DNA of 64,000 nt. Origin: an uncultured Pelagibacteraceae bacterium (GTDB lineage: Bacteria > Pseudomonadota > Alphaproteobacteria > Pelagibacterales > Pelagibacteraceae). The DNA is taken from positions 17,320-81,319 of the forward strand of contig CACKZH010000002.1 in assembly GCA_902604575.1 (NCBI GenBank), read 5' to 3'. Shown here piece after piece: positions 43,491 to 52,986 of this stretch. The notes under the pieces were generated by a model. That model was not told where the DNA came from, searched no databases, and was given only the letters and a program-made list of their open reading frames with translations. Within the stretch, counting starts at the first letter, position 1. The number at the start of each line of letters is the position of its first letter. The position numbers and the translations under genes are program-made.

Positions 43491-44501
43491 ATGGATTTTG
43501 TAAATGCTATAATTCTTTTATTAAATTATATTTTTATTCCTGCATTAACTTATGGATCTCAGTTAGCACTGGGCGCAATATTTGTAACACTTATCTATGG
43601 AATTTTACGATTTGCAAACTTTGCAACTGGTGACATGATGTCTTTTGGAACCATGATTACAATTTTGTTTACATGGTATTTTCAATCATTAGGTGTCTCT
43701 TTGGGTGTTTTACCTACTGCTTTAATAGCTATCCCATTTGGAATTATTTTCATGATTCTTTACATGCTTTTAATAGATAAATTTGTCTTCAAATATTATA
43801 GACACCAGAAAAGCCCTCCAGTTCAGTTTGCAATGGTAAGTATTGGAGTAATGTTTGTAACTCAAGCTGTAGTAAGAATAATAATTGGACCTGCTGATAG
43901 AAGATTTTTTGATGGTGAAAAATTCATTATTAAAGCACGTGAATTTAAGGAGATGACAGGACTAAATGAAGGCCTTGCAATAAAATCAACTCAAGTCTTA
44001 ACAATATTTGTTACAATAGTTTTGGTTTCTTTATTATTTTGGTTTCTAAATAAAACTAAAACCGGTAAAAGTATGAAAGCTTATTCTGATAATGAAGATC
44101 TTGCTTTGCTATCAGGTATTGATCCAAAAAAAATAGTTTTAGTTACGTGGGTTATTGCTGGAATTTTAGCTACAATAGGTGGTGCTTTATATGGCTTAGA
44201 TAAAAGTTTTAAACCATTTACCTACTTTAATAATATGCTTCCTATTTTCGCTGCTGCAATAGTTGGAGGAATTGGAAATCCGTTTGGAGCTTTTTTAGGT
44301 GGATATGTAATTGCTTTTTCAGAAATTTTATTAACTTATGCCTATAAGAAATTTTTTATGTATGTTTTACCAGAAAGTATGGAGCCAGATAGTTTAGTTC
44401 AACTTCTGTCTACAGATTATAAATTTGCTGTATCATTCTCCATACTTGTAATAGTTTTAATATATCGGCCGTCAGGAATATTTAAGGGGAAAGTACTGTG
44501 A
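43491..44501 (+). CDS. ABC transporter permease, LivH-like
   Basis: YGSQLALGAIFVTLIYGILRFANFATGDMMSFGTM. Confidence 0.9.
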   Translation: MDFVNAIILLLNYIFIPALTYGSQLALGAIFVTLIYGILRFANFATGDMMSFGTMITILFTWYFQSLGVSLGVLPTALIAIPFGIIFMILYMLLIDKFVFKYYRHQKSPPVQFAMVSIGVMFVTQAVVRIIIGPADRRFFDGEKFIIKAREFKEMTGLNEGLAIKSTQVLTIFVTIVLVSLLFWFLNKTKTGKSMKAYSDNEDLALLSGIDPKKIVLVTWVIAGILATIGGALYGLDKSFKPFTYFNNMLPIFAAAIVGGIGNPFGAFLGGYVIAFSEILLTYAYKKFFMYVLPESMEPDSLVQLLSTDYKFAVSFSILVIVLIYRPSGIFKGKVL

Positions 44502-45868
44502 GAAAAAATCTTAATGTAATTGCAGCTTATAGTATCATGATGGTGCTTATTTTGATGGTGGGGATATTTCAGTCTTGGAATATTGCATTATCAATATTTA
44601 ATCTTTGTTTGATATCTGCTGTTATGACGATGGGTGCAAATATTCAATGGGGTTATGCAGGTTTAATTAATTTTGGAATTATGGGCTATACAGCTTTAGG
44701 TGGTTTAGCTGCAGTATTGATATCTGTCGACCCTGTTCAAGAAGCTTGGAGGGCTGGTGGTTTCGATATTTTAATGTCGTTATGGCTTATAGTAGTAATG
44801 GTATTAGTTGTAAGGTTTATTTTAAAAAGATTTGAAAAATCAAAAATAAGAACATACAGCATAGCTGCAATAATAATTTCAGGTATCTTGCTTATTAGGT
44901 TCTCTGCAGAACCAGGTATTGAGGCTATAGAAGCAGTCGATCCAGCTAAAACAGGTTTCCTAGGAGGATTTGGATTACCAATTATATTTTCTTGGATAGT
45001 AGGAGCTCTTTTTGCCGGTGGTTTAGCTTTTATAATTGGAAAAGTTGCTCTCGGTCTTAGGGCGGACTATTTAGCTATAGCCACTCTTCTTATTTCTGAA
45101 ATTGTTATTGCGATCATTAAACATGAAGATTGGCTTACAAGAGGTGTAAAGAATGTTATTGGTTTAAAAAGACCTGCGCCTTATGAAGTAGATCTCCAAA
45201 CAACAGATTGGTTTATAAATTTAGTAGAAAAGTTTCATTCAGGAAAATTAAATTTAATTGAAAATTTAGCTGATCGACAAGCTGCTTTAAATCAGCTTGT
45301 AATCGAAGGTTCATCAGTATTTGTAAAGTTATGTTACTCTGGATTATTCCTGGTAGTTGTAATTATTCTTTTAATTTTAACTCAAAAAGCACTTTATTCT
45401 CCATGGGGAAGAATGATGAGGGCAATAAGAGATAATGAGGAAGCTGCAAATGCAATGGGTAAAAATGTTGTTAAACAACATTTATTAATTTTTATTCTAG
45501 GTTCAGCTATTGTTGGAATTGCTGGAGCAATGTTGGTTACTCAAGATGGTTTGTTTACTCCAGGAAGTTATAGACCAATGAGATATACTTTTTTGATTTG
45601 GGTGATGGTAATTGTCGGGGGAAGTGGAAATAATTTTGGAGCAATTTTAGGAGGATTTGTTGTTTGGTTCTTATGGATTGAAGCTGCACCAATATCATTA
45701 TTTTTAATAAATTTTTTCACTGCTGGAATACCTGAAACAAATGCACTTAAAGCTCACTTAATAGAAAGTGTTCCTTATTTTAGATTTTTAATGATGGGAT
45801 TAGGGTTGTTATTAATTATGAGGTATCGACCTAAAGGTATACTTCCTGAAAAAATAGAAATAAAGTAA
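44498..45868 (+). CDS. ABC transporter permease, LivM-like
   Basis: NIQWGYAGLINFGIMGYTALGG, LRADYLAIATLLISEI, RAIRDNEEAANAMGKN. Confidence 0.9.
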   Translation: MRKNLNVIAAYSIMMVLILMVGIFQSWNIALSIFNLCLISAVMTMGANIQWGYAGLINFGIMGYTALGGLAAVLISVDPVQEAWRAGGFDILMSLWLIVVMVLVVRFILKRFEKSKIRTYSIAAIIISGILLIRFSAEPGIEAIEAVDPAKTGFLGGFGLPIIFSWIVGALFAGGLAFIIGKVALGLRADYLAIATLLISEIVIAIIKHEDWLTRGVKNVIGLKRPAPYEVDLQTTDWFINLVEKFHSGKLNLIENLADRQAALNQLVIEGSSVFVKLCYSGLFLVVVIILLILTQKALYSPWGRMMRAIRDNEEAANAMGKNVVKQHLLIFILGSAIVGIAGAMLVTQDGLFTPGSYRPMRYTFLIWVMVIVGGSGNNFGAILGGFVVWFLWIEAAPISLFLINFFTAGIPETNALKAHLIESVPYFRFLMMGLGLLLIMRYRPKGILPEKIEIK

Positions 45869-45873
45869 ACCAA

Positions 45874-45945
45874 ATGAAATATATTATATTAGGTGCTGCT
45901 GCTGCTTGGGCTTTATATATGGCTGATAAGTATTTATTCTTTTGA
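45874..45945 (+). CDS. Putative 23-aa single-TM microprotein
   Basis: MKYIILGAAAAWALYMADKYLFF*; starts 6 nt after the livM stop, and its TGA overlaps the ATG of the next gene (TGATG). Confidence 0.4.
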   Translation: MKYIILGAAAAWALYMADKYLFF

Positions 45946-47114
45946 TGAATAAAAATCTCTTGTTACTTATATTAAGCCAGGTTTTTGCTTTCACGGCTGC
46001 TCCTGTCACAGTATTTTTAAGCGGTATAATTGGTTCTGAATTTAGTCCAACAAAATCTTTAGCAACTCTTCCAATGGCTCTATCAGTTGTTGGAATTGCA
46101 TTGTTTGCTTTATTTGCTGCAAAGATAATGAGTATAATCGGTCGAAAATTTGGATTTATTTATGCATCAATGGGAACAAGTCTAGCGTCTCTTTTAACAG
46201 CATACTCAATAATAGCTGAGAGCTTTCTTTTATATAATCTAGGATGTTTTTTAATTGGTGGAGGTATAGCTTTCAGTCACCAATATCGTTTTGCAGCAGT
46301 CGAAGTTGTGGACAAGGATTATGCACCTAAAGCAATTTCTATAATATTATTAGCAGGAATAGGCTCAGCATTTATTGGTCCAAATATTGCAAATATTTCT
46401 AAAGGATTTATTTCGGATCATATGTATGCTGGTTCTTATTTTGCACTTGCTATATTATCTATTTCATCAACAATATTTTTATTTTTTTTTCAGGAACCAA
46501 AAAAATCATCAATTAATCAATATAAAATGGGAAGAAGTTTTTTTGAACTTATTTCGCAACCAAGATTTCTGCAGGCACTCGTAGCTTCTGCTTTTGCCTA
46601 TGCCGTAATGACTTTTTTAATGACAGCCACTCCTATAAGTATGCATTTGATGGAGAAAATAAGTTTATCTAAAACAGGTTTTATTATTCAGCTTCACATA
46701 GCAGCCATGTTTTTACCTTCGCTGGTTACTGGAAATTTAATTAAAAAGTTTGGTCATAGCAAAATTATGTATATAGGAGTATTATTGTTTTTAGTTACAA
46801 TTATTACTAGTTTATTTGAACAAAATTTTACTAATTACTTGATTGCTCTTATTTTTTTGGGCCTAGGGTGGAATTTTTTATTCATTTCAGGAACCAGTTT
46901 ACTTGTTTTGTGTTACAGAGAAGAAGAAAAATTTAGAGCTCAAGGTTATAACGATTTAATAGTTTATAGTATACAAGCAGTGGCTAGTTTATCTGCCGGA
47001 GTATTTCTTAACCTTACTAGTTGGAAAACCATGAATTTAATTTGTCTAATTTTTTTAATTATAATAACTCTTTCTACTATAAGAGCTGATTTAAAAAAAA
47101 ACCCCAGCAATTAA
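45945..47114 (+). CDS. MFS transporter
   Basis: About 12 TM segments; MNKNLLLLILSQVFAFTAAPVTVFLSGIIGSEFSP; KIMSIIGRKFGF. Confidence 0.85.
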   Translation: MNKNLLLLILSQVFAFTAAPVTVFLSGIIGSEFSPTKSLATLPMALSVVGIALFALFAAKIMSIIGRKFGFIYASMGTSLASLLTAYSIIAESFLLYNLGCFLIGGGIAFSHQYRFAAVEVVDKDYAPKAISIILLAGIGSAFIGPNIANISKGFISDHMYAGSYFALAILSISSTIFLFFFQEPKKSSINQYKMGRSFFELISQPRFLQALVASAFAYAVMTFLMTATPISMHLMEKISLSKTGFIIQLHIAAMFLPSLVTGNLIKKFGHSKIMYIGVLLFLVTIITSLFEQNFTNYLIALIFLGLGWNFLFISGTSLLVLCYREEEKFRAQGYNDLIVYSIQAVASLSAGVFLNLTSWKTMNLICLIFLIIITLSTIRADLKKNPSN

Positions 47115-47131
47115 ATTACTGGGGTTTTTTT
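47095..47131. terminator. Bidirectional terminator between convergent genes
   Basis: AAAAAAACCCCAG...CTGGGGTTTTTTT, overlapping the 3' end of the MFS gene. Confidence 0.88.
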
Positions 47132-47146
47132 AATTAAGATAAAAAA

Positions 47147-48352
47147 TTATCTTTGTTTTTTAGTTTTGAATTTTCCGCCTTTAATTTCTTGTTCTAAGAA
47201 AGAACCTTCAGCTTCACCAACTTCAGTAAAAGTAACTCCAGTAGCACCTTCGTAATTTATCTTTTTACCTTTTGCTAATAAATCTAAACCTTTCTTAAGT
47301 TCACCTGGGTAAATCTTTTTTCCAGGAGCGTTAGCAACATCCATTACATTTTTTGCAATAGATGCTCTGTCAGCAGAGTTACCTGCTTGCATTGCAAGAA
47401 TGATTAAAGCAGCTGCATCGTAAGACTCAGCTGTGTATGGACCAGATGCTTCTACACCACCAGCTTTTGCAACTTCAGCAAATATACCCGCACCTTTGCC
47501 CGTAGAACCCGGCATTGATCCAAATGATTTGCTTAAATCTTTACCAAAAGCATCAACTAAAGATTGACCGATCATACCATCTGATAAAACAAATTTATCA
47601 AATGCACCAGAGTCTAAAGAAGCTTGAATGATTCCTTTTCCTCCTTGGTCAAGATAACCAATAACAGCTACAGCATCACCACCAGCAGATGCAAGAGTTG
47701 CAACTTCGGATGAGTAATCTGCTTTTCCATCTTCGTGAGCAGTTACAGTTGTAACTTTAATACCATGAGCTTCAACTGCCGCCTTATATACATCAGCTAA
47801 ACCTTTACCATAGTCATTGTTAGTATAAGTGATTGCAACACTTTTTACTTTTCTATCTTTAGTTATGTCAGCTAAAATTTGACCACCTCTAGCATCTGAT
47901 GGAGCAGTTCTAAAGAAGTACCCTTTATCATCTAGAGTTGTTAATCCTGGAGAAGTTGCAGAAGGTGAAATCATAACTACACCATTTGGTACAGCAACGT
48001 TTGTTGCAATTGCACCAGTTACACCTGAACAGTCTGCTCCCATGATTGCAGCCACACCACCTGATATTAAACCTTCAGCTGCTGCTGTCGCTGCTGCTGA
48101 GTCAACACAAGTTGAGTCTGCTCTCATTACTTCAATTTTTTTTCCACCTAATAGTGAACCTGAGTCAGAAGCTTCTTTAAATGCAAGCTCTGCAGATGCA
48201 GCCATAGCTGGAGTTAGAGATTCAATAGGACCAGTGAATCCTAAAATAATCCCCATTTTAATATCTGCCATTACTTTTGTTCCAAAAATAGAAATAAACA
48301 TAAAAGCAGCGATAAATAGTTTTCTCATTATCTTCCTCTTTATTGTTAACAA
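47147..48352 (-). CDS. Branched-chain-amino-acid-type ABC transporter substrate-binding protein
   Basis: Signal peptide; IKMGIILGFTGPIESLTPAMAASAELAFKEA; periplasmic binding protein type 1 fold. Confidence 0.9.
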   Translation of the reverse strand: MLTIKRKIMRKLFIAAFMFISIFGTKVMADIKMGIILGFTGPIESLTPAMAASAELAFKEASDSGSLLGGKKIEVMRADSTCVDSAAATAAAEGLISGGVAAIMGADCSGVTGAIATNVAVPNGVVMISPSATSPGLTTLDDKGYFFRTAPSDARGGQILADITKDRKVKSVAITYTNNDYGKGLADVYKAAVEAHGIKVTTVTAHEDGKADYSSEVATLASAGGDAVAVIGYLDQGGKGIIQASLDSGAFDKFVLSDGMIGQSLVDAFGKDLSKSFGSMPGSTGKGAGIFAEVAKAGGVEASGPYTAESYDAAALIILAMQAGNSADRASIAKNVMDVANAPGKKIYPGELKKGLDLLAKGKKINYEGATGVTFTEVGEAEGSFLEQEIKGGKFKTKKQR

Positions 48353-48435
48353 TTTATAAAAGCCAATTTAAGTATGAATACAACCAATATTCAATGACAA
48401 AATTATCCTATTTTAGAGAGGTTAATTGCTAGTGA

Positions 48436-49926
48436 TTATCTTATTGAGAAAGGGTCTAGAGAAGGTTCGTCAGAGGTATAGAACCATGTTGTTTTGACTC
48501 TTGTATAGTCTTTAATTGAATCAATTCCTGCTTCTTTTCCATACCCACTATCCTTGATACCTCCAAATGGAGCTGAAGGAGAAATTAATCTATAAGTATT
48601 TACAAAGGTTATTCCTGCCCTAATTGCTTTTGAGACTCTCATCCCTCTGGATAAATTACTTGTATAAACACCTGAAGATAATCCATATTGATTATCATTC
48701 ATTTTTGAAATTACTTCCTCTTCTGTATCAAATTTCATTACTGATAATACAGGTCCAAATAACTCATTTTCTGCTACTGGCAGATTGTGATTATCACATT
48801 CTATAATTGTTGGAGGAAAGTAATATCCCTTATTAGAAAAGGAATGTCTTTCACCTCCACACTTAATTTTTCCACCTTGATCAATTGTATCTTTAATATT
48901 TTTTTCTATTACCTCTAATTGTTTAAAATTACTTAAAGGCCCCATCTCTGTTTCTGGATCCATTGGTGCTCCAATTTTGATTTGTGAAGCACGTTTTGAA
49001 AGTTTATCTAAAAATTCATTGTAAATCCCTTTTTGCAAATAAAGTCTTGATCCTGCTATACAACTTTGACCACTTGCACCGAATATACCTGCAGTAATTC
49101 CATTTATTGCATTTTCTTGTTCTGCATCATCAAATACTGCAACTGGGCTTTTTCCACCTAATTCCAAACTTACTTCAGATAAATTTTCAGCAGAGTTTCT
49201 AATTATATGTCTCGCTGTTTCAGGACCTCCAGTAAATGCAACTTTTTCAACTAGATTGTGCGTAGTTAAACTTTTACCACAAGGATCCCCAAATCCAGTA
49301 ATGACATTTACTACGCCTTTAGGGATACCAGTTTTTTCAATTAACTTTGCAAATTCAAACAAAACAGCAGGGGCAAGTTCGGAGGATTTAATTACAACTG
49401 TGTTACCCATTGCAAGTGCTGGTGCAACTTTAGTTGCAGTTAAAAACATTTGCGAATTCCAAGGAATAATTGCAGCTATAACTCCTATAGGTATTCTTGT
49501 TGTTATTGCTTGAACATTTGGTTTATCTATTGGCAAAACTGTTCCTTCAACTTTATCTGCCAAACCAGCGTAATAGTCGTAATATTCTGCTATATAAACT
49601 GCTTGTTTTTTTGTTTCTCTATAGAGTTTTCCAGTATCAATTGTTTCTATTTCTCCTAGCATTTCTGCATTCTTTCTTAATTGATCTCCAATAGCTCTTA
49701 AGTATTTAGCTCTTTCTCTAGGAAGTAGCTTTGGCCATTCTCCCTCAAATGCTTTTTGAGCAGCTTTAACTGCATTATCAACATCTTTAGCACTTGCTTC
49801 TGGAACAACTGCCCATGGCTCATTATGTTCTGGATTTAGAGTTTCAAATGTTCTTTTATTTTCAGAGTCAACCCATTCACCATTAATAAACATTTTATAT
49901 TGTTTAAGTTTACTCATCTGATCCAA
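48436..49926 (-). CDS. Aldehyde dehydrogenase family protein
   Basis: IPWNSQMFLTATKVAPALAMGNTVVIKSSE, LELGGKSPVAVFDDA, GASGQSCIAGSRLY. Confidence 0.93.
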   Translation of the reverse strand: MDQMSKLKQYKMFINGEWVDSENKRTFETLNPEHNEPWAVVPEASAKDVDNAVKAAQKAFEGEWPKLLPRERAKYLRAIGDQLRKNAEMLGEIETIDTGKLYRETKKQAVYIAEYYDYYAGLADKVEGTVLPIDKPNVQAITTRIPIGVIAAIIPWNSQMFLTATKVAPALAMGNTVVIKSSELAPAVLFEFAKLIEKTGIPKGVVNVITGFGDPCGKSLTTHNLVEKVAFTGGPETARHIIRNSAENLSEVSLELGGKSPVAVFDDAEQENAINGITAGIFGASGQSCIAGSRLYLQKGIYNEFLDKLSKRASQIKIGAPMDPETEMGPLSNFKQLEVIEKNIKDTIDQGGKIKCGGERHSFSNKGYYFPPTIIECDNHNLPVAENELFGPVLSVMKFDTEEEVISKMNDNQYGLSSGVYTSNLSRGMRVSKAIRAGITFVNTYRLISPSAPFGGIKDSGYGKEAGIDSIKDYTRVKTTWFYTSDEPSLDPFSIR

Positions 49927-50695
49927 TAAAATTTTTGATAATTAAATTTACATCATCAGCACACTCAATACCACAAAGATGTTTTCCATCTTTAATGATC
50001 TTTAATTGACTTTTAGAGATTAAAGCATTCAATTCTTGAGACATTTTTACAGTTGAGCCAATGTCATATTCACCTGTCATAACTAGCGTATTAGCTTTAA
50101 TTTTATTAAAATCTTCATCATTTTTATGATTAACGAATAGCTCATAAACCTTTAGAAAATTTTTCATGTTATTTGCAGACAAAATTGAACTTATTTTTTC
50201 ATATGTTTCTGGATTATTTTCTAAATATTTATCAGTAAACCATCTCTTTAAAGCTTGCTTTGAAAGTTTTAATTCTTGTTTTGCTTGTTCAAACCTTTGA
50301 TTAACAATTTTTTGTTGTTCCTCAGTTCTTTTATAAATAGAACACAAAAGAGTTAATGTTTGTAAATGTTCATTATGTTTAGTTGCAAAATTTCGTGCAA
50401 TTAAAGATCCTATAGAGAAACCCACAAGATGTATTTTTTTTATATTGAGATGGTCCATTAACCCAATTAATTGGTCAGAAAAATCATCAAAACTTATTTC
50501 TTTATTTTCTAATGAAGATTTTCCATGACCTAAAATGTCATAGGCAAGAGTTGAGTGATAATTAAAAAATTCAAGCTGAGGCTGCCATATTTCGTGAGTA
50601 AGACCTACACCATGCACAAATACTATTGGCACATCTTGATCCTTTTTATTGAATAAGTAATATGTTCCTGAGGCAGTAGTTCCCGTCTTCATCAA
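49910..50695 (-). CDS. Alpha/beta hydrolase
   Basis: VPIVFVHGVGLTHEIWQPQ, LVGFSIGSLIARNFA (GxSxG). Confidence 0.9.
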   Translation of the reverse strand: MMKTGTTASGTYYLFNKKDQDVPIVFVHGVGLTHEIWQPQLEFFNYHSTLAYDILGHGKSSLENKEISFDDFSDQLIGLMDHLNIKKIHLVGFSIGSLIARNFATKHNEHLQTLTLLCSIYKRTEEQQKIVNQRFEQAKQELKLSKQALKRWFTDKYLENNPETYEKISSILSANNMKNFLKVYELFVNHKNDEDFNKIKANTLVMTGEYDIGSTVKMSQELNALISKSQLKIIKDGKHLCGIECADDVNLIIKNFIGSDE

Positions 50696-50698
50696 GAA

Positions 50699-51286
50699 TT
50701 ATTTTGGCTCAATACCCATTTCTTTCATGTCTTGATATCTGTCACCAGTTCTTGCATGTGCTCTACCACTTGATGCCCCACCAATTGCAATAACCACCTC
50801 ATCATCGAAGGGTGCATCATGAATAGTAAATTCATGAGTTAGGTAATATGGTCTTAATCCAGAATCTGTTTTATGCATCATAGGAATCGCAATCTTTGAT
50901 CCAGCAGGTCCTCTTGTATTTGTAAAACTTAAATAGGAAGTTCCACCAACCGCATCTCTAAATTTATTGCCAAACCTTAAAGTATGAATAAAAGCTGAGG
51001 CATGCTCTATTTCACCGTTCAATCCAACTACACCTGCCTTACCATATGCCAATATTTTTTCAGGTGATCCTATTTCTTTTATCAATTCTGGAACAAGTAA
51101 ATCACCTAGCTTTGGTGCAAGATCTAAAATAGTTGGTCTGAGATCTTCAACAAAACCCTGACCATGCCATGGATTTTTAAACACTGCTGCTACTGATACC
51201 ATTAAAACCGGTTCTTTTGCTTCTTTACCACCTTCAATAAAAGTTTTGTCTACAAATTTTGTAAATTTTCTTAATTCTAATTTCAT
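50699..51286 (-). CDS. Amino acid synthesis family protein (PF06684/DUF1185-like)
   Basis: 195 aa: MVSVAAVFKNPWHGQGFVEDL, YGKAGVVGLNGEIEHASAFIHTLRFGNKFRDAVGG, IAIGGASSGRAHARTGDRYQDM. Confidence 0.8.
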   Translation of the reverse strand: MKLELRKFTKFVDKTFIEGGKEAKEPVLMVSVAAVFKNPWHGQGFVEDLRPTILDLAPKLGDLLVPELIKEIGSPEKILAYGKAGVVGLNGEIEHASAFIHTLRFGNKFRDAVGGTSYLSFTNTRGPAGSKIAIPMMHKTDSGLRPYYLTHEFTIHDAPFDDEVVIAIGGASSGRAHARTGDRYQDMKEMGIEPK

Positions 51287-52986
51287 TTTTTTAATTTATG
51301 TTTGAAACTATCTCTTCTAAAACTGTATAATGCTTTTGGATCTACATCAACATCTATCACAGATGGCTTATTCGATTTAATTGCTGCTCTTACAGCTTCA
51401 CTAATCTCAGAAATTTTTTTAACTTTAAAACCTCTTGCACCATAAAGTTCTGCAACCTTATCAAAGGATGGACTGGTAATATCTGCACCTAAATATCTTT
51501 TGCCAAAAAAATCTTTTTGATAAGCTTTTTCTGCACCCCAGCTTTGATTGTTCATCACAATAGTTGTTGTATTAATTCCATATTCAACAGCAGTGCTTAA
51601 TTCAGATATTGTCATACCAAAACCTCCATCACCCATAAGACTAACAACTGTTTTTTTAGGCTTAGCAACCTTGACTCCGAGACCACATGCAAAAGAAAAT
51701 CCAACTAAACCAAAGTCCAATGGGGTAAATAATGAAGGAGGATCATAATATTCTAAAGCATCTGTAGCCTGCAAACATAATGTTCCAGCATCAAGAGTAA
51801 TTGCTGAGTTTCTTGGTAGCACTTTTCTTAATTGTTTAAATAGTCCTTTTGGTTGTATAGGAAAATTTGGACCCAAATTTTCTTTATTTCTACTTATCAA
51901 ATATTCTTTTCTCTCTTGTAAATAAGAGTTAGTCCAATCTTTAACATTTAATTTAATTTTCTCTTTTTTAATCTCTTCGTAAAGTTGTTTAGTTGCAGTC
52001 GCAGCATCGGCGTGTATCTTTACTTTTACAGGAAAATATTTTCCAAGCATTGTTTTTTCTAGTTCAATTTGAATTATCTTTGCTTCTTTATTTATATTTT
52101 CATAGGAGTAAAAAGTTGAATTGAATCCTAAACGTGTTCCAATTGCTAAAATGACATCTGCATTTTTAACTAATCTTGATGCTACAGGATTTCCTCTAGG
52201 ACCCATTTGTCCCGCATTTAATTTATGACCAAATGGAATTGCATCTCCATGACCTGCTGCTGTAGCAATAGGTAAGTTGCATAGCTCAGCTAATTTTATT
52301 ACCTCTTTGTATTTAGAATTATACTTTATTCCAGCACCTACAATAATTACTGAACATTTTGAAGATCCAATTAATTTTGCGGCATGTTTAATATTTTCTA
52401 TATTTCCTTTTTGTTTACTCTCATTTGTGAATGATTGTTTTTTAGTATTAATATTATAGGTGTTTGAGGCTGCTAATATATTTCTTGGTAAATTTACACA
52501 AACAGGTCCTTTTCTAGGTTTCATTGCCAAACTAAAAGCATCACTCATAATTTTTGGAATTATTTTTGAATTTTTTATAGTCCAAGTTTTTTTTGTAATA
52601 GGTGTAAACAAAGACTGTTGATCTAAACCTTGAAAAGCATCTTCCATTTTATCTTTAGTTGAATAAGAACCTGCAATTGCAACAATTGGAGAAAAGGCAG
52701 CTTTTGCTTGAGCAACTCCTGTAACTAAATTAGTAGCACCAGGTCCATTTTGTCCCGCAATAATTACACCAGGCTTATTTGATGCTCTTGCGTAACCATC
52801 AGCCATATGTGTGCCAGTTCTCTCATCTCTGACACCAATAAATTTTATATTTTTTTCATGATAAAGAGCGTCAAACATTTCCATTGTTGCTGAACCAATA
52901 AGTCCAAAAACATGTTTTACTTTTTCTTTTTTTAATGATTGAACTGCAGCTTGTCCGCCGCTAATTCTTTTTCGTTTTTTTTTCAC
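51283..52986 (-). CDS. Thiamine-diphosphate-dependent enzyme, acetolactate synthase/benzoylformate decarboxylase-like
   Basis: VKHVFGLIGSATMEMFDALY, RDERTGTHMADGYARASNKPGV, SLMGDGGFGMTISELSTAVEYGINTTTIVMNNQSWG. Confidence 0.9.
   Translation of the reverse strand: MKKKRKRISGGQAAVQSLKKEKVKHVFGLIGSATMEMFDALYHEKNIKFIGVRDERTGTHMADGYARASNKPGVIIAGQNGPGATNLVTGVAQAKAAFSPIVAIAGSYSTKDKMEDAFQGLDQQSLFTPITKKTWTIKNSKIIPKIMSDAFSLAMKPRKGPVCVNLPRNILAASNTYNINTKKQSFTNESKQKGNIENIKHAAKLIGSSKCSVIIVGAGIKYNSKYKEVIKLAELCNLPIATAAGHGDAIPFGHKLNAGQMGPRGNPVASRLVKNADVILAIGTRLGFNSTFYSYENINKEAKIIQIELEKTMLGKYFPVKVKIHADAATATKQLYEEIKKEKIKLNVKDWTNSYLQERKEYLISRNKENLGPNFPIQPKGLFKQLRKVLPRNSAITLDAGTLCLQATDALEYYDPPSLFTPLDFGLVGFSFACGLGVKVAKPKKTVVSLMGDGGFGMTISELSTAVEYGINTTTIVMNNQSWGAEKAYQKDFFGKRYLGADITSPSFDKVAELYGARGFKVKKISEISEAVRAAIKSNKPSVIDVDVDPKALYSFRRDSFKHKLKK

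Noticed and set aside
48042-48359. 105-aa plus-strand ORF antisense to the SBP gene
   Set aside because: Antisense to the SBP N-terminus; no independent support.
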